Assembly (NCBI GenBank): GCA_019636285.1
Contig: JAHBXV010000003.1
Location: forward strand, 62,001-126,000
Source of the DNA: Planctomycetaceae bacterium
GTDB lineage: Bacteria > Planctomycetota > Planctomycetia > Planctomycetales > Planctomycetaceae
Direction of reading: 5' to 3'
Length of the DNA stretch: 64,000 bases
A program made the position numbers and the translations under genes. Shown one piece after another: positions 55,173-64,000 of this stretch; position 1 is the first letter of the stretch; every line of letters begins with the position of its first letter. The notes under the pieces are model-generated. The model was given only the letters and a program-made list of their open reading frames with translations. It had not been told where the DNA came from and did not search any database.

Positions 55173-55658
55173 TCAGCTCGACATCGCGAACTTTTCCGCG
55201 TACTCCAGCAGCCACTGGTCGACAACGTCCTTGAACGTCTCCAGGTCGAGCTCATCCAACCGCTGGTAGTGCGACCGCGAGAGCGTTTCTTTGTTGCGAA
55301 TCGCGCCGCGCACGCCCAATTCGACAATTCTTGCCGAACTCATGGGCTTCACCAGCACTTCCAGATGGCTGTAAAGCCGCGACATCGGTTTTCCCGGAGC
55401 ACCGGCCAGGTCGTCTCGCGCAACCTTTCCACCCCAGCCATCAGCGGAAACGACTTCCTGAAAGTCGAATCCCGGAAAATGGTCGACCAGTTTCGAAAGC
55501 CCCGTATTCACGTGGGCCGAAAGCTCCATCCGGGCTCGGGAGTGGAGCGATCGACACTCCTCTTCCGTCAGCCGTTGGCGCTCCCGCTCCTGTTCGGCAG
55601 CGTCTTTTTTCCGGAATCCCCGATTGATGGCCTTTTCCAGACGCTGATCAAAATCCAT
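55173..55658 (-). CDS. Hypothetical protein with charged N-terminus
   Basis: A 161-residue soluble protein, unrecognised. The first 45 residues are highly charged (RLEKAINRGFRKKDAAEQER), the rest is alpha/beta with FPGFDFQEVVSADGWGGKVAR and YSHLEVLVKPMS. The ATG at 55658 is chosen with GGGGAAG just upstream; the frame opens at 55781. It lies 94 bp from the eda start on the same strand. The 55659-56025 region between this gene and the next has no recognised gene; a TATAGT hexamer at about 55925 may be part of a promoter for the plus-strand gene. Confidence 0.65.
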   Translation of the reverse strand: MDFDQRLEKAINRGFRKKDAAEQERERQRLTEEECRSLHSRARMELSAHVNTGLSKLVDHFPGFDFQEVVSADGWGGKVARDDLAGAPGKPMSRLYSHLEVLVKPMSSARIVELGVRGAIRNKETLSRSHYQRLDELDLETFKDVVDQWLLEYAEKFAMSS

Positions 55659-56025
55659 GTGGCTTCCCCGCGAAGAATTCATGTCGGGAATTGTAGGCAC
55701 TTGAATGGGCTGCCGCAATTTTCCACCGGGAACTTGATTCCTTGCAATTCGTGCAATGTCGACCAACGGGCTCGGGAACACCGTAACCCGTGGATGGCCT
55801 CCGGCGCCGGCGTGAATCGGCGAAATCGGCGTCCGGGGCTAGGTTCGACAGCCACGAGGCGTGGTGAAAAGAATGATGTTCACGGAAGTTGCTGGACGGC
55901 ACGCGAACTGCTTCACACAATTTATAGTAGGCGTTCACACGGAATGGGGCCAATGTCCCGGCTCGGGCCACTTTCGGAGTCGGTCAATCAGGAGGAATCC
56001 CGCTCGAACGGCGGGAGTTGCCGCT

Positions 56026-56391
56026 ATGGGACCAGCAAAATCGGCTCTATGGTCGAGACTGACCGAGACACTTCCCGATCCGGCCGTGCTGGTGGCACTG
56101 GGGCTGCTCCTGGTCGGAATCGTGTGGGGACTTGTGCGGGTCAGAACACGAATTCGCGAGGCAACGGATACCACGGCTGAATCGCTTGATCTCCTGACGC
56201 ACTTCCGCGAAATCAAGCAGGGGGGTGGCCTCTCCGAAGATGAATACCGATTAATCAAGCGGCGACTGACGGAGGGCAGGGGGCCGGAGGGACGGCGTTC
56301 CGATCCAACGTCGGCGAAGGAAAAGTTGAAGTCGGGTTCCGAGGGGCCGCCGATCAAGGGCCATCCGACGGACGCGACAACACAGGGTTGA
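56026..56391 (+). CDS. Small membrane protein with SHOCT-like C-terminus
   Basis: A 121-residue protein. One transmembrane helix (VLVALGLLLVGIVWGLV, about 22-38) precedes a cytoplasmic or extracytoplasmic stretch that ends with a SHOCT-like motif (IKQGGGLSEDEYRLIKRRL at 68-86), a short module found at the ends of many unrelated proteins. The function is unknown. The ATG at 56026 has GGGAG upstream; the frame opens at 55861. It precedes clpX by 171 bp on the same strand. Confidence 0.65.
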   Translation: MGPAKSALWSRLTETLPDPAVLVALGLLLVGIVWGLVRVRTRIREATDTTAESLDLLTHFREIKQGGGLSEDEYRLIKRRLTEGRGPEGRRSDPTSAKEKLKSGSEGPPIKGHPTDATTQG

Positions 56392-56562
56392 GTGAAGAGA
56401 AGAGAGTTCTGGCCGTTGGCCGGGAGTTGAGACCGGTCGGCGGCATCCGACGGAGACGCGTCGGAGTCCGCCATGCTCACGACTCAAGGGCGAGGTCGTG
56501 GCGTGTGACCCCGAAACCGAGCCATGCCGCTCTGTCGGTTCGGCCGCGATGAAGGAAATCTG

Positions 56563-57849
56563 ATGGCTTCAGGTCGTGATTTCATGTCCGCTGGCAAGAA
56601 AAACACCACCGGCAAGAAGAACGCCAATTGCTCATTTTGCCGCAAGAGCTATCGCGAAGTCGGCCCGCTCGTCGAGGGGCCCGACGAAGTCTATATCTGT
56701 GGTGAATGCATCGAGCTGTGCCAGTCGATTCTCGAACAGGAACGCCGTCGCCGAGGCGGAACGACGAAGCTCTTCAATCGCGTTCCCAGCCCCCGCGAAA
56801 TCGTTTCGTACATGGATCAGTACGTCATCGGCCAGGAGCGGACGAAACGCATCCTCGCCGTGGCGGTCCATAACCATTACAAGCGGTTGATGCACACGGC
56901 CGAAGGAGACAACGACGTCGAACTCGAAAAGTCGAACGTCTTGCTCATCGGCCCGACGGGTTCGGGCAAGACGCTCCTCGCTCGCACCATGGCCCGGCTG
57001 CTCCAGGTTCCGTTCGCGATTGGCGACGCGACCACGCTGACCGAAGCGGGCTACGTCGGCGAAGACGTCGAAAACCTGCTCCTCAAGCTGCTGCACGCCG
57101 CCGACTTTGATATCGAAGCCGCCCAGCGCGGAATCGTTTTCATCGACGAAATCGACAAAATCGGCAAGACCAGCCAGAACGTCTCGATCACCCGCGACGT
57201 CTCGGGCGAAGGCGTCCAGCAGGCACTCCTCAAAATGCTTGAGGGGACTGTTGCCAATGTTCCTCCGCAGGGAGGCCGGAAGCACCCGGAACAGCAATAC
57301 ATTCAGATCGATACGACCAACATCCTCTTCATCTGCGGAGGGACGTTTGTCGGCCTGAACGACATTATTGCCCGCCGGATGGGGAAGCGAACGATCGGTT
57401 TCGGCAAGACCGGAGACGATCGCAAGGTCGAGACCGACGATTCGGACCTGCTCAAGCACGTTTGTACCGACGACATCATCGAGTACGGCATGATTCCCGA
57501 ACTGATCGGGCGGCTGCCGGTGATGGGCCCGTTGACTTCGCTGAGCGTGGAAGACCTGGTCCGGATCCTCGTCGAGCCGAAGAACTCGCTGGTCAAGCAG
57601 TATCAGCGATTCTTCCAGATGGAGAATTCGGAACTCGACGTCACCCCGGAAGCGCTCCAGGAAATCGCCAAGATCGCCAAGTCGAAGGACACCGGGGCAC
57701 GCGGCCTGCGGTCGGTCTTTGAGGATGCCATGTTCGAGGCGATGTACGAGCTGCCCGAACAGTCACCCGGAAAGAAGTTCATCCTGACCCCCGAAGTGAT
57801 TCGTGGCGAAGAGCGGATGCTGCCGCGGGACGAACCCGCCGCGGCGTGA
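56563..57849 (+). CDS. clpX: ATP-dependent Clp protease ATP-binding subunit
   Basis: The AAA+ unfoldase that feeds proteins into ClpP. The 428 residues contain the zinc-binding domain (CSFCRKS and CGECIELC), Walker A GPTGSGKT, the substrate-pore loop GYVGEDVE, Walker [10 protein letters not shown], the sensor region and the SRH end [13 protein letters not shown]. The ATG at 56563 follows AAGGAAATC; the Met eight residues later is an alternative. ClpP is not adjacent. A stem-loop terminator follows at 57878. Confidence 0.97.
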   Translation: MASGRDFMSAGKKNTTGKKNANCSFCRKSYREVGPLVEGPDEVYICGECIELCQSILEQERRRRGGTTKLFNRVPSPREIVSYMDQYVIGQERTKRILAVAVHNHYKRLMHTAEGDNDVELEKSNVLLIGPTGSGKTLLARTMARLLQVPFAIGDATTLTEAGYVGEDVENLLLKLLHAADFDIEAAQRGIVFIDEIDKIGKTSQNVSITRDVSGEGVQQALLKMLEGTVANVPPQGGRKHPEQQYIQIDTTNILFICGGTFVGLNDIIARRMGKRTIGFGKTGDDRKVETDDSDLLKHVCTDDIIEYGMIPELIGRLPVMGPLTSLSVEDLVRILVEPKNSLVKQYQRFFQMENSELDVTPEALQEIAKIAKSKDTGARGLRSVFEDAMFEAMYELPEQSPGKKFILTPEVIRGEERMLPRDEPAAA

Positions 57850-57877
57850 CCCTCCTCGGCACGATATCGAGAGCACG

Positions 57878-57917
57878 ACGATCCCCGGCCAATCACGGTC
57901 CGGGGATCGTTCATTTT
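57878..57917 (+). terminator. Stem-loop terminator after clpX
   Basis: ACGATCCCCGG (57878-57888) pairs with CCGGGGATCGT (57900-57910), 11 bp with an 11-nt loop, then TCATTTT. The T-run is short, so termination may be moderate. Confidence 0.65.
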
Positions 57918-57990
57918 GAGCCCGCTGCCGGTACCCGCTTGCGAACCGCGACATCGTCCGTTTATCATCAAAGAGAATTGATGTTTTCGG

Positions 57991-58497
57991 GTGAGCGACA
58001 TGCAGGTCATTCTCAAAGTCCTTGCGAATCACGCGAACTTGCGGCAGATCGTCCTACCGGCGGTCGCCGTCATCGGTCGGGCCACCGATTGTCAGCTCAA
58101 AATCGCGTCGCCGCTTGTCAGCCGCCGTCACTGCCGCGTGACGGTCAATCGCGATTGTGCCTGGATTGAAGATCTGGGCAGCGCGAATGGGACGTTCGTG
58201 AATGGCTGTCGGCTCCCTCCTGGCGAGCCATGCCCACTGCCGATCGGAGCGAAGCTGACCATTGGCCAGGCCGACTTTGTCGTGGAAGCGCGCCGCGTCG
58301 ATTCTCGCCTCGGGGCGTTCGGCTGGGGTCGACTGGCATCGGCGTTTCAGCCCCCTGCCGACGATGCCGACGAGCACAGCCCGTCGTTCGGCGGTCAAAC
58401 GCCGGAAGAGGGTAGTTCCGAGAATTCGAACCACGACGATCCGGCCCATCTTCTGCGTTCGCAGATTCAGAACTTCCCGGCCCTCGCGACCTGCTGA
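57991..58497 (+). CDS. FHA-domain protein
   Basis: A 168-residue protein with one forkhead-associated domain (about 5-95), which binds phosphothreonine peptides. Conserved signatures are VIGRATDCQLKI, the SRRHCRV core and DLGSANGTFVNG. The remaining ~75 residues are loosely structured and Ser/Gly/Asp-rich. With two Hanks-type kinases in the window, it could read their products, though this link is inference. The start is a GTG at 57991; an ATG at 58000 is also possible. Confidence 0.85.
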   Translation: MSDMQVILKVLANHANLRQIVLPAVAVIGRATDCQLKIASPLVSRRHCRVTVNRDCAWIEDLGSANGTFVNGCRLPPGEPCPLPIGAKLTIGQADFVVEARRVDSRLGAFGWGRLASAFQPPADDADEHSPSFGGQTPEEGSSENSNHDDPAHLLRSQIQNFPALATC

Positions 58498-58653
58498 CGG
58501 CCGTTTCGACCTGAGCAACACGATCTTTGCTCCTCGCGGTTCCGACCCTTTCGACACCGCCCGTTGAATCGACTATCCTCGGCGCCACCTCGATTTGACG
58601 TCGCAGTTTGTGAATGCTGGTTTCCGCTTTGGATCAACCTCCTGGAGTCCTTG

Positions 58654-61600
58654 ATGGCCGCCGCGTTTCGGATTTTGTCCTTCCGCCTGTTCGTCGTGGC
58701 GATTGCCTCGTGGATCCCCGTCAATGCCCTCGCCGCCGAGCCCCCGACGCCGCATTGGATCTGGACCTCCGGCGACAGTGCCGATGCCGTCGTCTTCCTG
58801 CGCGGCCACGTTGACACGACCGGTCTGACAGTCAAATCGGCTCGTCTCGTGGTCGCAGCAGACAACGAGGCCACTGTTTTCGTTAACGGCACGCGCGTCT
58901 TGAAAAACGACAACTGGGGTTCGCCCACCTCGGGCGATGTCCTCAAGCTCCTGAAGCCGGGGCGGAATGTCATTGCCATTCGTGCCGCCAATGCTGACGG
59001 TCCCGCTGGCGTCGTCGCACAACTCACGCTCGACACCACGGCCGGTTCGCAAGTCCTTGTCACCAATGCGGACTGGAAAGCCACCTCCAAGACCGACGGC
59101 AAGTGGCAGCAGGTCGAGTTCGATGACTCCGCCTGGTCGGCGGCTGTTGCCTTAAATGCGCTCGGAACCGATCCGCGCGGCACGGTAAACGCCGCACTCT
59201 TCGCAAGGCTGTCTAAAGTCTCCCCACCAGAAGCGACTCCGGTCGAAAAGCTCGTGGTCAAGAAAGACTTCAAGGTCGAACTGCTGTATTCCGTTCCGAA
59301 AGATGTCGAAGGTTCGTGGGTCAACATGTGCGTCGACCCCCAGGGACGGCTGATTGTCTGCGACCAATACGGCGGTCTCTTTCGCCTCACCCCGCCGCCG
59401 CTGGGCGTGACCGAAGCCCCGAAAATTGAGCCGATCAACGTCGATATCGGCGAGGCCCAGGGGCTCCTCTGGGCTTTTGACAGCCTGTACGTGGTCGTAA
59501 ACGCCGGCGGAAAGTACGAGAGCGGCGTCTATCGCGTTCGCGATACAGACGGCGACGACCAGTTGGACTCGCTGGAAACATTGCGCAAGCTCGAAGGGGG
59601 CGGCGAACACGGCCCGCACGCCGTCCTGCTGACACCCGATGGGAAGGGCCTCTACATCGTTTGCGGCAACAATACGAAGCTCACCGAAACCAACGCGTCG
59701 CTCGTTCCCAGGACATGGAGCGAAGACCATCTGTCTCCCCGAATGCCTGATGGACGCGGCTTCATGCGTGGCGTCCTGGGACCGGGCGGAGCTATTTATC
59801 GCATCGATCCCGACGGCAAAGACTGGACGCTCGTCAGCGTCGGTTTCCGCAACGAATTCGACGCGGCCATCAACCGCCATGGCGATCTCTTCACGTACGA
59901 CGCCGACATGGAGTGGGACTTCAACACACCGTGGTATCGGCCGACGCGCGTCTGTCACGTCGTCAGCGGCAGCGAGTGGGGCTGGCGGAACGGCGCCGGG
60001 AAATTTCCCGTTTATTACACCGAGACGCTCCCACCGGTCGTGGATATCGGCCCCGGTTCACCCACCGGCATTGTGTTCGGCTACGGGGCGAAATTCCCTG
60101 CCAAGTATCAGGACGCCCTGTACATCAGCGACTGGAGCTACGGCAAACTCTACGCCGTCCATCTGCAACCGCAGGGTGGCAGCTACACCGCGCAACTTGA
60201 AGAGTTCGTCGCTGGCACGCCCCTCTCGCTGACCGACGTCATCATTCGTCCGCAAGACGGCGCGATGTACTTCACCATTGGCGGTCGACGGACACAGTCT
60301 GGCCTTTACCGAGTGACTTACACCGGTTCGGAATCCACGGCTCCGGTAACGGACGTCGCGCCGCTCACCGCCGAGCACCAACTGCGTCGCGACGTCGAAA
60401 CCCTGCATGGTCAGATCGGCCCGGACGTTGTCGTGAAGGCGTGGCCCGCGCTGAGTCACGAGGATCGCTTCATTCGCTCGGCCGCGCGCGTCGCTCTGGA
60501 GCATCAACCGGCCGAATCGTTCCGCGATCGCGCCCTCGCCGAGACAAATCCGCAAGTGGCGATCATGTCGCTGCTCGCCCTCATTCGAGTTTCGGCGAAA
60601 GACGAATTTCATCGACAACCAAATGATCCAGCTGTCGATCCTCAACTGACGGCCGACATCCTCGCTGCCCTGGGGAAATTGTCTTGGAATGATCTCACCA
60701 CGTCGCAACGCGTCGATCTGTTGCGGACCTACCAGATTGCCTTCACACGATTGGGCATTCCCACCGACGAGGCGCGCGATGCACTGGTCACCCGGTTCGA
60801 TACCATCTTCCCCGCCGAAACGAAGGAAGAAAACATCCTGCTCAGCGACTTGCTCGTCGCGCTGCAGGCACCTTCGGCAGCCGAAAAGGGAGTCGCGCTT
60901 CTCGAGTCGGCTCCGACGCAGGAAGAGCAGATCGACCTCGCCCGCTCGCTGCGGACCCTGAAAGCCGGCTGGACACCCGAATTGCGGCAGCGGTACTTCC
61001 GCTGGTTCCTCAAGGCCGGCACGTTCCACGGTGGCAACAGCTTCACCGGCTTCATGGACAACGTGAAGAACGACGCGCTCGCGCTGTTGAACGACGAAGA
61101 AAAGCTCGCTCTCAAGCCAATTCTTGAGGCCCCCGCCGATTCCGCCCAGGAAATCGCACCGCCGCGTCCCTTCGTGAAGGATTGGACGTTCGACGAAGTC
61201 CTGCCGCTGGTGGAGAACGGCATGCGGGGCCGCGACTTTGAACGCGGCAAAGCCATGTTCGCGGCTGCCAACTGCTTCAGTTGCCACCGCTTCGACAATC
61301 GCGGCGGAGCCAACGGCCCCGACCTGACGAACGTCGCCGGCCGCTTCAGCGCGCGCGACCTGCTGGAATCAACCGTCGACCCCAGCAAGGTCATCAGCGA
61401 TCAGTACGCCGCCGTCATCGTCACGACGCTCGAAGGACAGGTCATCACCGGCCGCATCGTGAATCTCAACGGCGACACGATCATGATCAACACAAACATG
61501 CTGGAGCCGAACACGATCACATCGGTCGAACGCAACAACATCGACGAAATGATCACCTCGAACGTCTCGATGATGCCCAAGGGCCTCCTGAACACGCTCA

Positions 61601-61674
61601 ACCAGGACGAACTCCTCGACCTGATGGCGTACCTCCTGTCCCGAGGCGACCGTAAGCATCCGGCGTTCAAATAA
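58654..61674 (+). CDS. PVC-type heme-binding membrane-bound dehydrogenase-like protein
   Basis: A 1006-residue secreted protein of a class typical of Planctomycetes and Verrucomicrobia. A signal peptide (about 1-28, ending ALAAEP) precedes a jelly-roll domain, then a beta-propeller dehydrogenase-like domain (KDVEGSWVNMCVDPQGRLIV, then WRNGAGKFPVYYTETLPP), a helical repeat region, and a C-terminal cytochrome c domain with one heme site CFSCH (about 873-877) in the family that ends DLMAYLLSRG. The donor and acceptor are unknown; a sugar or alcohol oxidation role is the usual guess. The ATG at 58654 has GGAG upstream; the frame opens at 58564. Confidence 0.88.
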   Translation: MAAAFRILSFRLFVVAIASWIPVNALAAEPPTPHWIWTSGDSADAVVFLRGHVDTTGLTVKSARLVVAADNEATVFVNGTRVLKNDNWGSPTSGDVLKLLKPGRNVIAIRAANADGPAGVVAQLTLDTTAGSQVLVTNADWKATSKTDGKWQQVEFDDSAWSAAVALNALGTDPRGTVNAALFARLSKVSPPEATPVEKLVVKKDFKVELLYSVPKDVEGSWVNMCVDPQGRLIVCDQYGGLFRLTPPPLGVTEAPKIEPINVDIGEAQGLLWAFDSLYVVVNAGGKYESGVYRVRDTDGDDQLDSLETLRKLEGGGEHGPHAVLLTPDGKGLYIVCGNNTKLTETNASLVPRTWSEDHLSPRMPDGRGFMRGVLGPGGAIYRIDPDGKDWTLVSVGFRNEFDAAINRHGDLFTYDADMEWDFNTPWYRPTRVCHVVSGSEWGWRNGAGKFPVYYTETLPPVVDIGPGSPTGIVFGYGAKFPAKYQDALYISDWSYGKLYAVHLQPQGGSYTAQLEEFVAGTPLSLTDVIIRPQDGAMYFTIGGRRTQSGLYRVTYTGSESTAPVTDVAPLTAEHQLRRDVETLHGQIGPDVVVKAWPALSHEDRFIRSAARVALEHQPAESFRDRALAETNPQVAIMSLLALIRVSAKDEFHRQPNDPAVDPQLTADILAALGKLSWNDLTTSQRVDLLRTYQIAFTRLGIPTDEARDALVTRFDTIFPAETKEENILLSDLLVALQAPSAAEKGVALLESAPTQEEQIDLARSLRTLKAGWTPELRQRYFRWFLKAGTFHGGNSFTGFMDNVKNDALALLNDEEKLALKPILEAPADSAQEIAPPRPFVKDWTFDEVLPLVENGMRGRDFERGKAMFAAANCFSCHRFDNRGGANGPDLTNVAGRFSARDLLESTVDPSKVISDQYAAVIVTTLEGQVITGRIVNLNGDTIMINTNMLEPNTITSVERNNIDEMITSNVSMMPKGLLNTLNQDELLDLMAYLLSRGDRKHPAFK

Positions 61675-61687
61675 TGTGCGCCGCCCA

Positions 61688-61711
61688 TAGCCGCGAGGCA
61701 ACGCCGAGCGC
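61688..61711 (+). repeat. Dispersed 3'-end repeat, copy C
   Basis: TAGCCGCGAGGCAACGCCGA followed by GCGC, 14 bp after the cytochrome gene stop. Its ends match copies at 26228 and 54383 (TAGCCGCGA and GAGCG); the centre has GGCAACGCC where those have CCCAACGGG. Confidence 0.7.
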
Positions 61712-61724
61712 TTCTTCCAATCCG

Positions 61725-64000
61725 TCATTTGCCGGAGCGTTCCGCCGTATCCGGGGTGCCCACGGAATTCAGTCCCCGCACGATTTCAAGGAGACGATCC
61801 GCGGGAACAACGTAGGACACGTCAGGTTTGTCCGAGTACCGCGTTCCCAGGAGTGTCATTCCAGCCAGCTTGCCGTCATGGAACAGGACGGTCCCTTCAG
61901 GGAGTCGACGATCGACGCAAAACAGTTTCTCGAACTGGTGGTGTATTTGACGTTCCGGCAGACGGAAATCTCTTGCGAGACCGACCTCTGTCACGCGAAC
62001 AGGAACAGCCTTAAGCATGGACCGCCCGTCTCGAGCAAGAGTCGATAACTCGTCACCCAAGCGAACCGTCCATGTCTCCGTCAATTGTGGAGCGTTCACA
62101 TTCTCGCTGATTCGATACAGGAAAAAGTCTTTCGTGCTTCGCGAATCATAGATCGCGGGCAATGGAACCGGTGATCGATTCCACTCCAGATGCGAGGCGT
62201 CAATTGCCGGGGGCGTTCCCTCGGGCGCCAAACCGACCAATCCGGCGGTCACCGCGTACGAATCGTCGCCGACATTCAGCACCAGGCAAGGCACCGCGAG
62301 CCGCGATTGATCCTGAAAGAACGTATGAACGAGCTTGGCGACCGATTTTTCCAGTTCGCTCTTCGGTTCATAAGGCGGATCGATCACAACTTCTGATGAA
62401 CCGTTTACCGTTGGCAGGGCATCCGGTTTCGGCGTTCGCGACGATAGCGGCGAACGCTCGTCGAGGGCGAGATCTTGCTGCAGCCGAAGCGCCGCGACGA
62501 CCGTTCCCCGCTGGTCCGCCACCTTCGCCGGATCCTCACCGGGATTCAGTCGTGTATTGACGACCGTCTGATAGAGCGGCTCGCCAGCGTTTAATTTCCG
62601 CGGCAGATAGAGAACCTTGGTGACCATGTTGCCCGACAACGCCTGCTCGAGATCTTCCGTGGTGAGCGTCAGTGGAATTGGCGACTTCACGAGCGGGAAT
62701 TCGAGAGGCTCTACCGGGACGTTCAGAATGAGGAACAGTCCGTTCTTCGCATCGCCCCCTAAACCTGACAGGTGCAAGACAATTTCACTCCCCCGAGTTG
62801 TGTCGATCCTCACCGGCTCCGAAGGCATGCTCACAACCGTTCCCGGCCCTGTGAGCCATGTGATGGAACTGGATTGAAGGGGCTCGGAACGTTCCAGCAG
62901 GAAACTCACCAGTTCACCGGACCGGCTCGATCCTTCCGCATTTCTTGCGGGGGGAAGCGCGCGTTGACCCCGCATCTTCGAGAGTGGCGGATCAGTCGCC
63001 ATTTCACCGCGCAACGCATGAACCTCCAGCGCGCCGAGTTTCGCGGCCTCAATCAAACCTGGCACATCCTGCCCACGGACCTGCAACGTAACAGGTTGAT
63101 TCGACACGGCTCGCCGACGGTCCTGCCAGAAGTCCACAAGGATGGCCTCCTCGACGATAATCGGCGTATGGTCGAAGCCCGCTTTGATCGGTCGTAGCGT
63201 CTGGCTCACCATGACGCGCTGACCAACTTTGAGTTGCTCGAGCGTGCTGTGAGGACTCGGCTGAAAAGTAACCCGGACGAGCCCGTTTTCATCCCGCAAG
63301 GAGACTTGAAACAGTCCCACATCTTCGTCGAACTGTTCGGAAGAGGCATGAACAGGCTTCGTCCCCGCTCCCAAAGCCCCTGTGTTTGTCCCTTCGGTTC
63401 CGCCGGCTTCCTCCCACTTTAGGCCGGGGTTAAGCAACTCATCGACGCGCCGTTTGACAACCTGATCGCGAAGTTTTTCCCGCGTTTCGAGCGATTGCTG
63501 CAAACTCTTGAGGCGTCGTGCAAACCCGGCAATTTCCGCCTGCTGCAGCCGCTGACGCGCCTCAAACGCCTTCTGGACGAGGTTCCGAAGCGCGTGCTGA
63601 TCTGCACGATCAACCTCACTCTTCCAGGGCGACCCTCGCAACTTCGCCGCCAAGTCCGAGACCTGACGCTCAAGGTCTTCATAGCGGGCACGAAGCTCAG
63701 CAGCGCTCTCAGAACGTGCCGATAGACTAGTTTTCACATCGCGGCTATCGATTGGCATTCCCATGTTTGATGGATCCGCCGGGTTCGCCGTTGTGGCCCC
63801 ATCCGTATCAAGACGGAGTAGAACCGCTTCAATCTCGGCCAGTCGGTCCGTAGCGCCGCGTACAAGAAGTGAGTTACGTCCTTCTTCGGGAACAATTGAA
63901 ATGTCATCCGCCCCATACAATTGCACCAGCAACTTCGCCGTTGCCGCCGCCTGGATGTTTTTCAGATGAAACATCTTCAGCACCATTTCGGCGCTGTCCG
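61725..64000 (-). CDS. Secretin-N-like / pseudo-trypsin protein (5' end cut by window)
   Basis: A partial minus-strand protein of at least 753 residues; its start lies beyond the right edge. The left-most part of the protein resembles a secretin N1-type domain (FHLKNIQAAATAKLLVQLYG). A coiled coil follows (ELRARYEDLERQVSDLAAKL), then a long all-beta region, then a C-terminal trypsin-like fold (GDDSYAVTAGLVGLAPEG, then VLFHDGKLAGMTLLGTRYSD, then VVPADRLLEIV). The trypsin Ser position reads EGTVLFHDG where active enzymes have GNSG, so catalysis is unlikely. The frame continues upstream (DSAE before the first Met). The periplasmic location is inferred. No family was recognised for the whole. Confidence 0.65.
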   Translation of the reverse strand, partial: DSAEMVLKMFHLKNIQAAATAKLLVQLYGADDISIVPEEGRNSLLVRGATDRLAEIEAVLLRLDTDGATTANPADPSNMGMPIDSRDVKTSLSARSESAAELRARYEDLERQVSDLAAKLRGSPWKSEVDRADQHALRNLVQKAFEARQRLQQAEIAGFARRLKSLQQSLETREKLRDQVVKRRVDELLNPGLKWEEAGGTEGTNTGALGAGTKPVHASSEQFDEDVGLFQVSLRDENGLVRVTFQPSPHSTLEQLKVGQRVMVSQTLRPIKAGFDHTPIIVEEAILVDFWQDRRRAVSNQPVTLQVRGQDVPGLIEAAKLGALEVHALRGEMATDPPLSKMRGQRALPPARNAEGSSRSGELVSFLLERSEPLQSSSITWLTGPGTVVSMPSEPVRIDTTRGSEIVLHLSGLGGDAKNGLFLILNVPVEPLEFPLVKSPIPLTLTTEDLEQALSGNMVTKVLYLPRKLNAGEPLYQTVVNTRLNPGEDPAKVADQRGTVVAALRLQQDLALDERSPLSSRTPKPDALPTVNGSSEVVIDPPYEPKSELEKSVAKLVHTFFQDQSRLAVPCLVLNVGDDSYAVTAGLVGLAPEGTPPAIDASHLEWNRSPVPLPAIYDSRSTKDFFLYRISENVNAPQLTETWTVRLGDELSTLARDGRSMLKAVPVRVTEVGLARDFRLPERQIHHQFEKLFCVDRRLPEGTVLFHDGKLAGMTLLGTRYSDKPDVSYVVPADRLLEIVRGLNSVGTPDTAERSGK

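Noticed and set aside
1-64000. tRNA, rRNA, CRISPR array, insertion sequence or prophage
   Set aside because: No cloverleaf, rRNA segment, spaced direct-repeat array, transposase or phage gene was recognised on either strand.

Overview
The window looks like a piece of a Planctomycetes chromosome, probably a Planctomycetaceae-like lineage. The pointers are a PVC-type cytochrome with a CxxCH heme domain, two large Ser/Thr kinases (one fused to a WD40-type propeller and carrying DMG in place of DFG), PQQ-type propellers, many signal-peptide or lipoprotein genes of unknown function, high GC, scattered single genes, and a family of short repeats sitting at gene 3' ends. No rRNA, tRNA, CRISPR array or insertion sequence was recognised. 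Genus-level placement is not possible from inspection alone.

Layout. 0-6 kb: end of an M32 carboxypeptidase, a thioredoxin-like protein, leuA on the minus strand with a structured 5' leader that contains a textbook intrinsic terminator (candidate attenuator), and a GT39-like membrane glycosyltransferase. 6-14.7 kb: one minus-strand chemosensory operon read cheA-cheW-mcp-cheY-cheB-cheR, with a cytoplasmic globin-GAF-PAS3 receptor and a CheA that carries two CheW modules and a degenerate receiver. 15-19 kb: a hypothetical protein, an APH-like/P-loop kinase, and L-rhamnose isomerase. 19-27.2 kb: a tight plus-strand run (acetamidase/formamidase, MFS transporter, amidohydrolase, DapA-like aldolase, dimethylformamidase-like protein, SelA-like PLP enzyme, unknown protein) that reads as an undescribed amide or amino-acid-sugar catabolic operon. 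27-32.6 kb (minus): a 1136-residue protein that may be a PPi-type PEP carboxykinase, a cupin, a DUF1653 protein and a GT4 glycosyltransferase.

32.8-40.4 kb: Ser/Thr kinase, an AsmA-like giant protein, an FKBP lipoprotein with a strong terminator, a very acidic Asp/Glu protein, and a TPR lipoprotein. 40.7-48 kb (plus): ispG, a dihydrolipoamide dehydrogenase, a PQQ-propeller protein, a degenerate FmdB-like small protein, a REP-like double hairpin, an EboA-TatD pair, and an LRR protein. 48-64 kb: kinase-WD40 fusion, HExxH lipoprotein, sugar-phosphate isomerase-like protein, KDPG aldolase, small unknowns, clpX, an FHA protein, the PVC cytochrome, and a truncated secretin-N/trypsin-like protein at the right edge.

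Housekeeping functions (leuA, ispG, lpd, clpX) are interleaved with sensory (che, kinases, FHA) and catabolic modules. The most interesting parts are the 19-27 kb operon, the chemosensory receptor/CheA architecture, the leuA leader, the EboA pair, and the stop-codon-overlapping repeats. All functional statements come from recognising motifs by eye; no database search was run.
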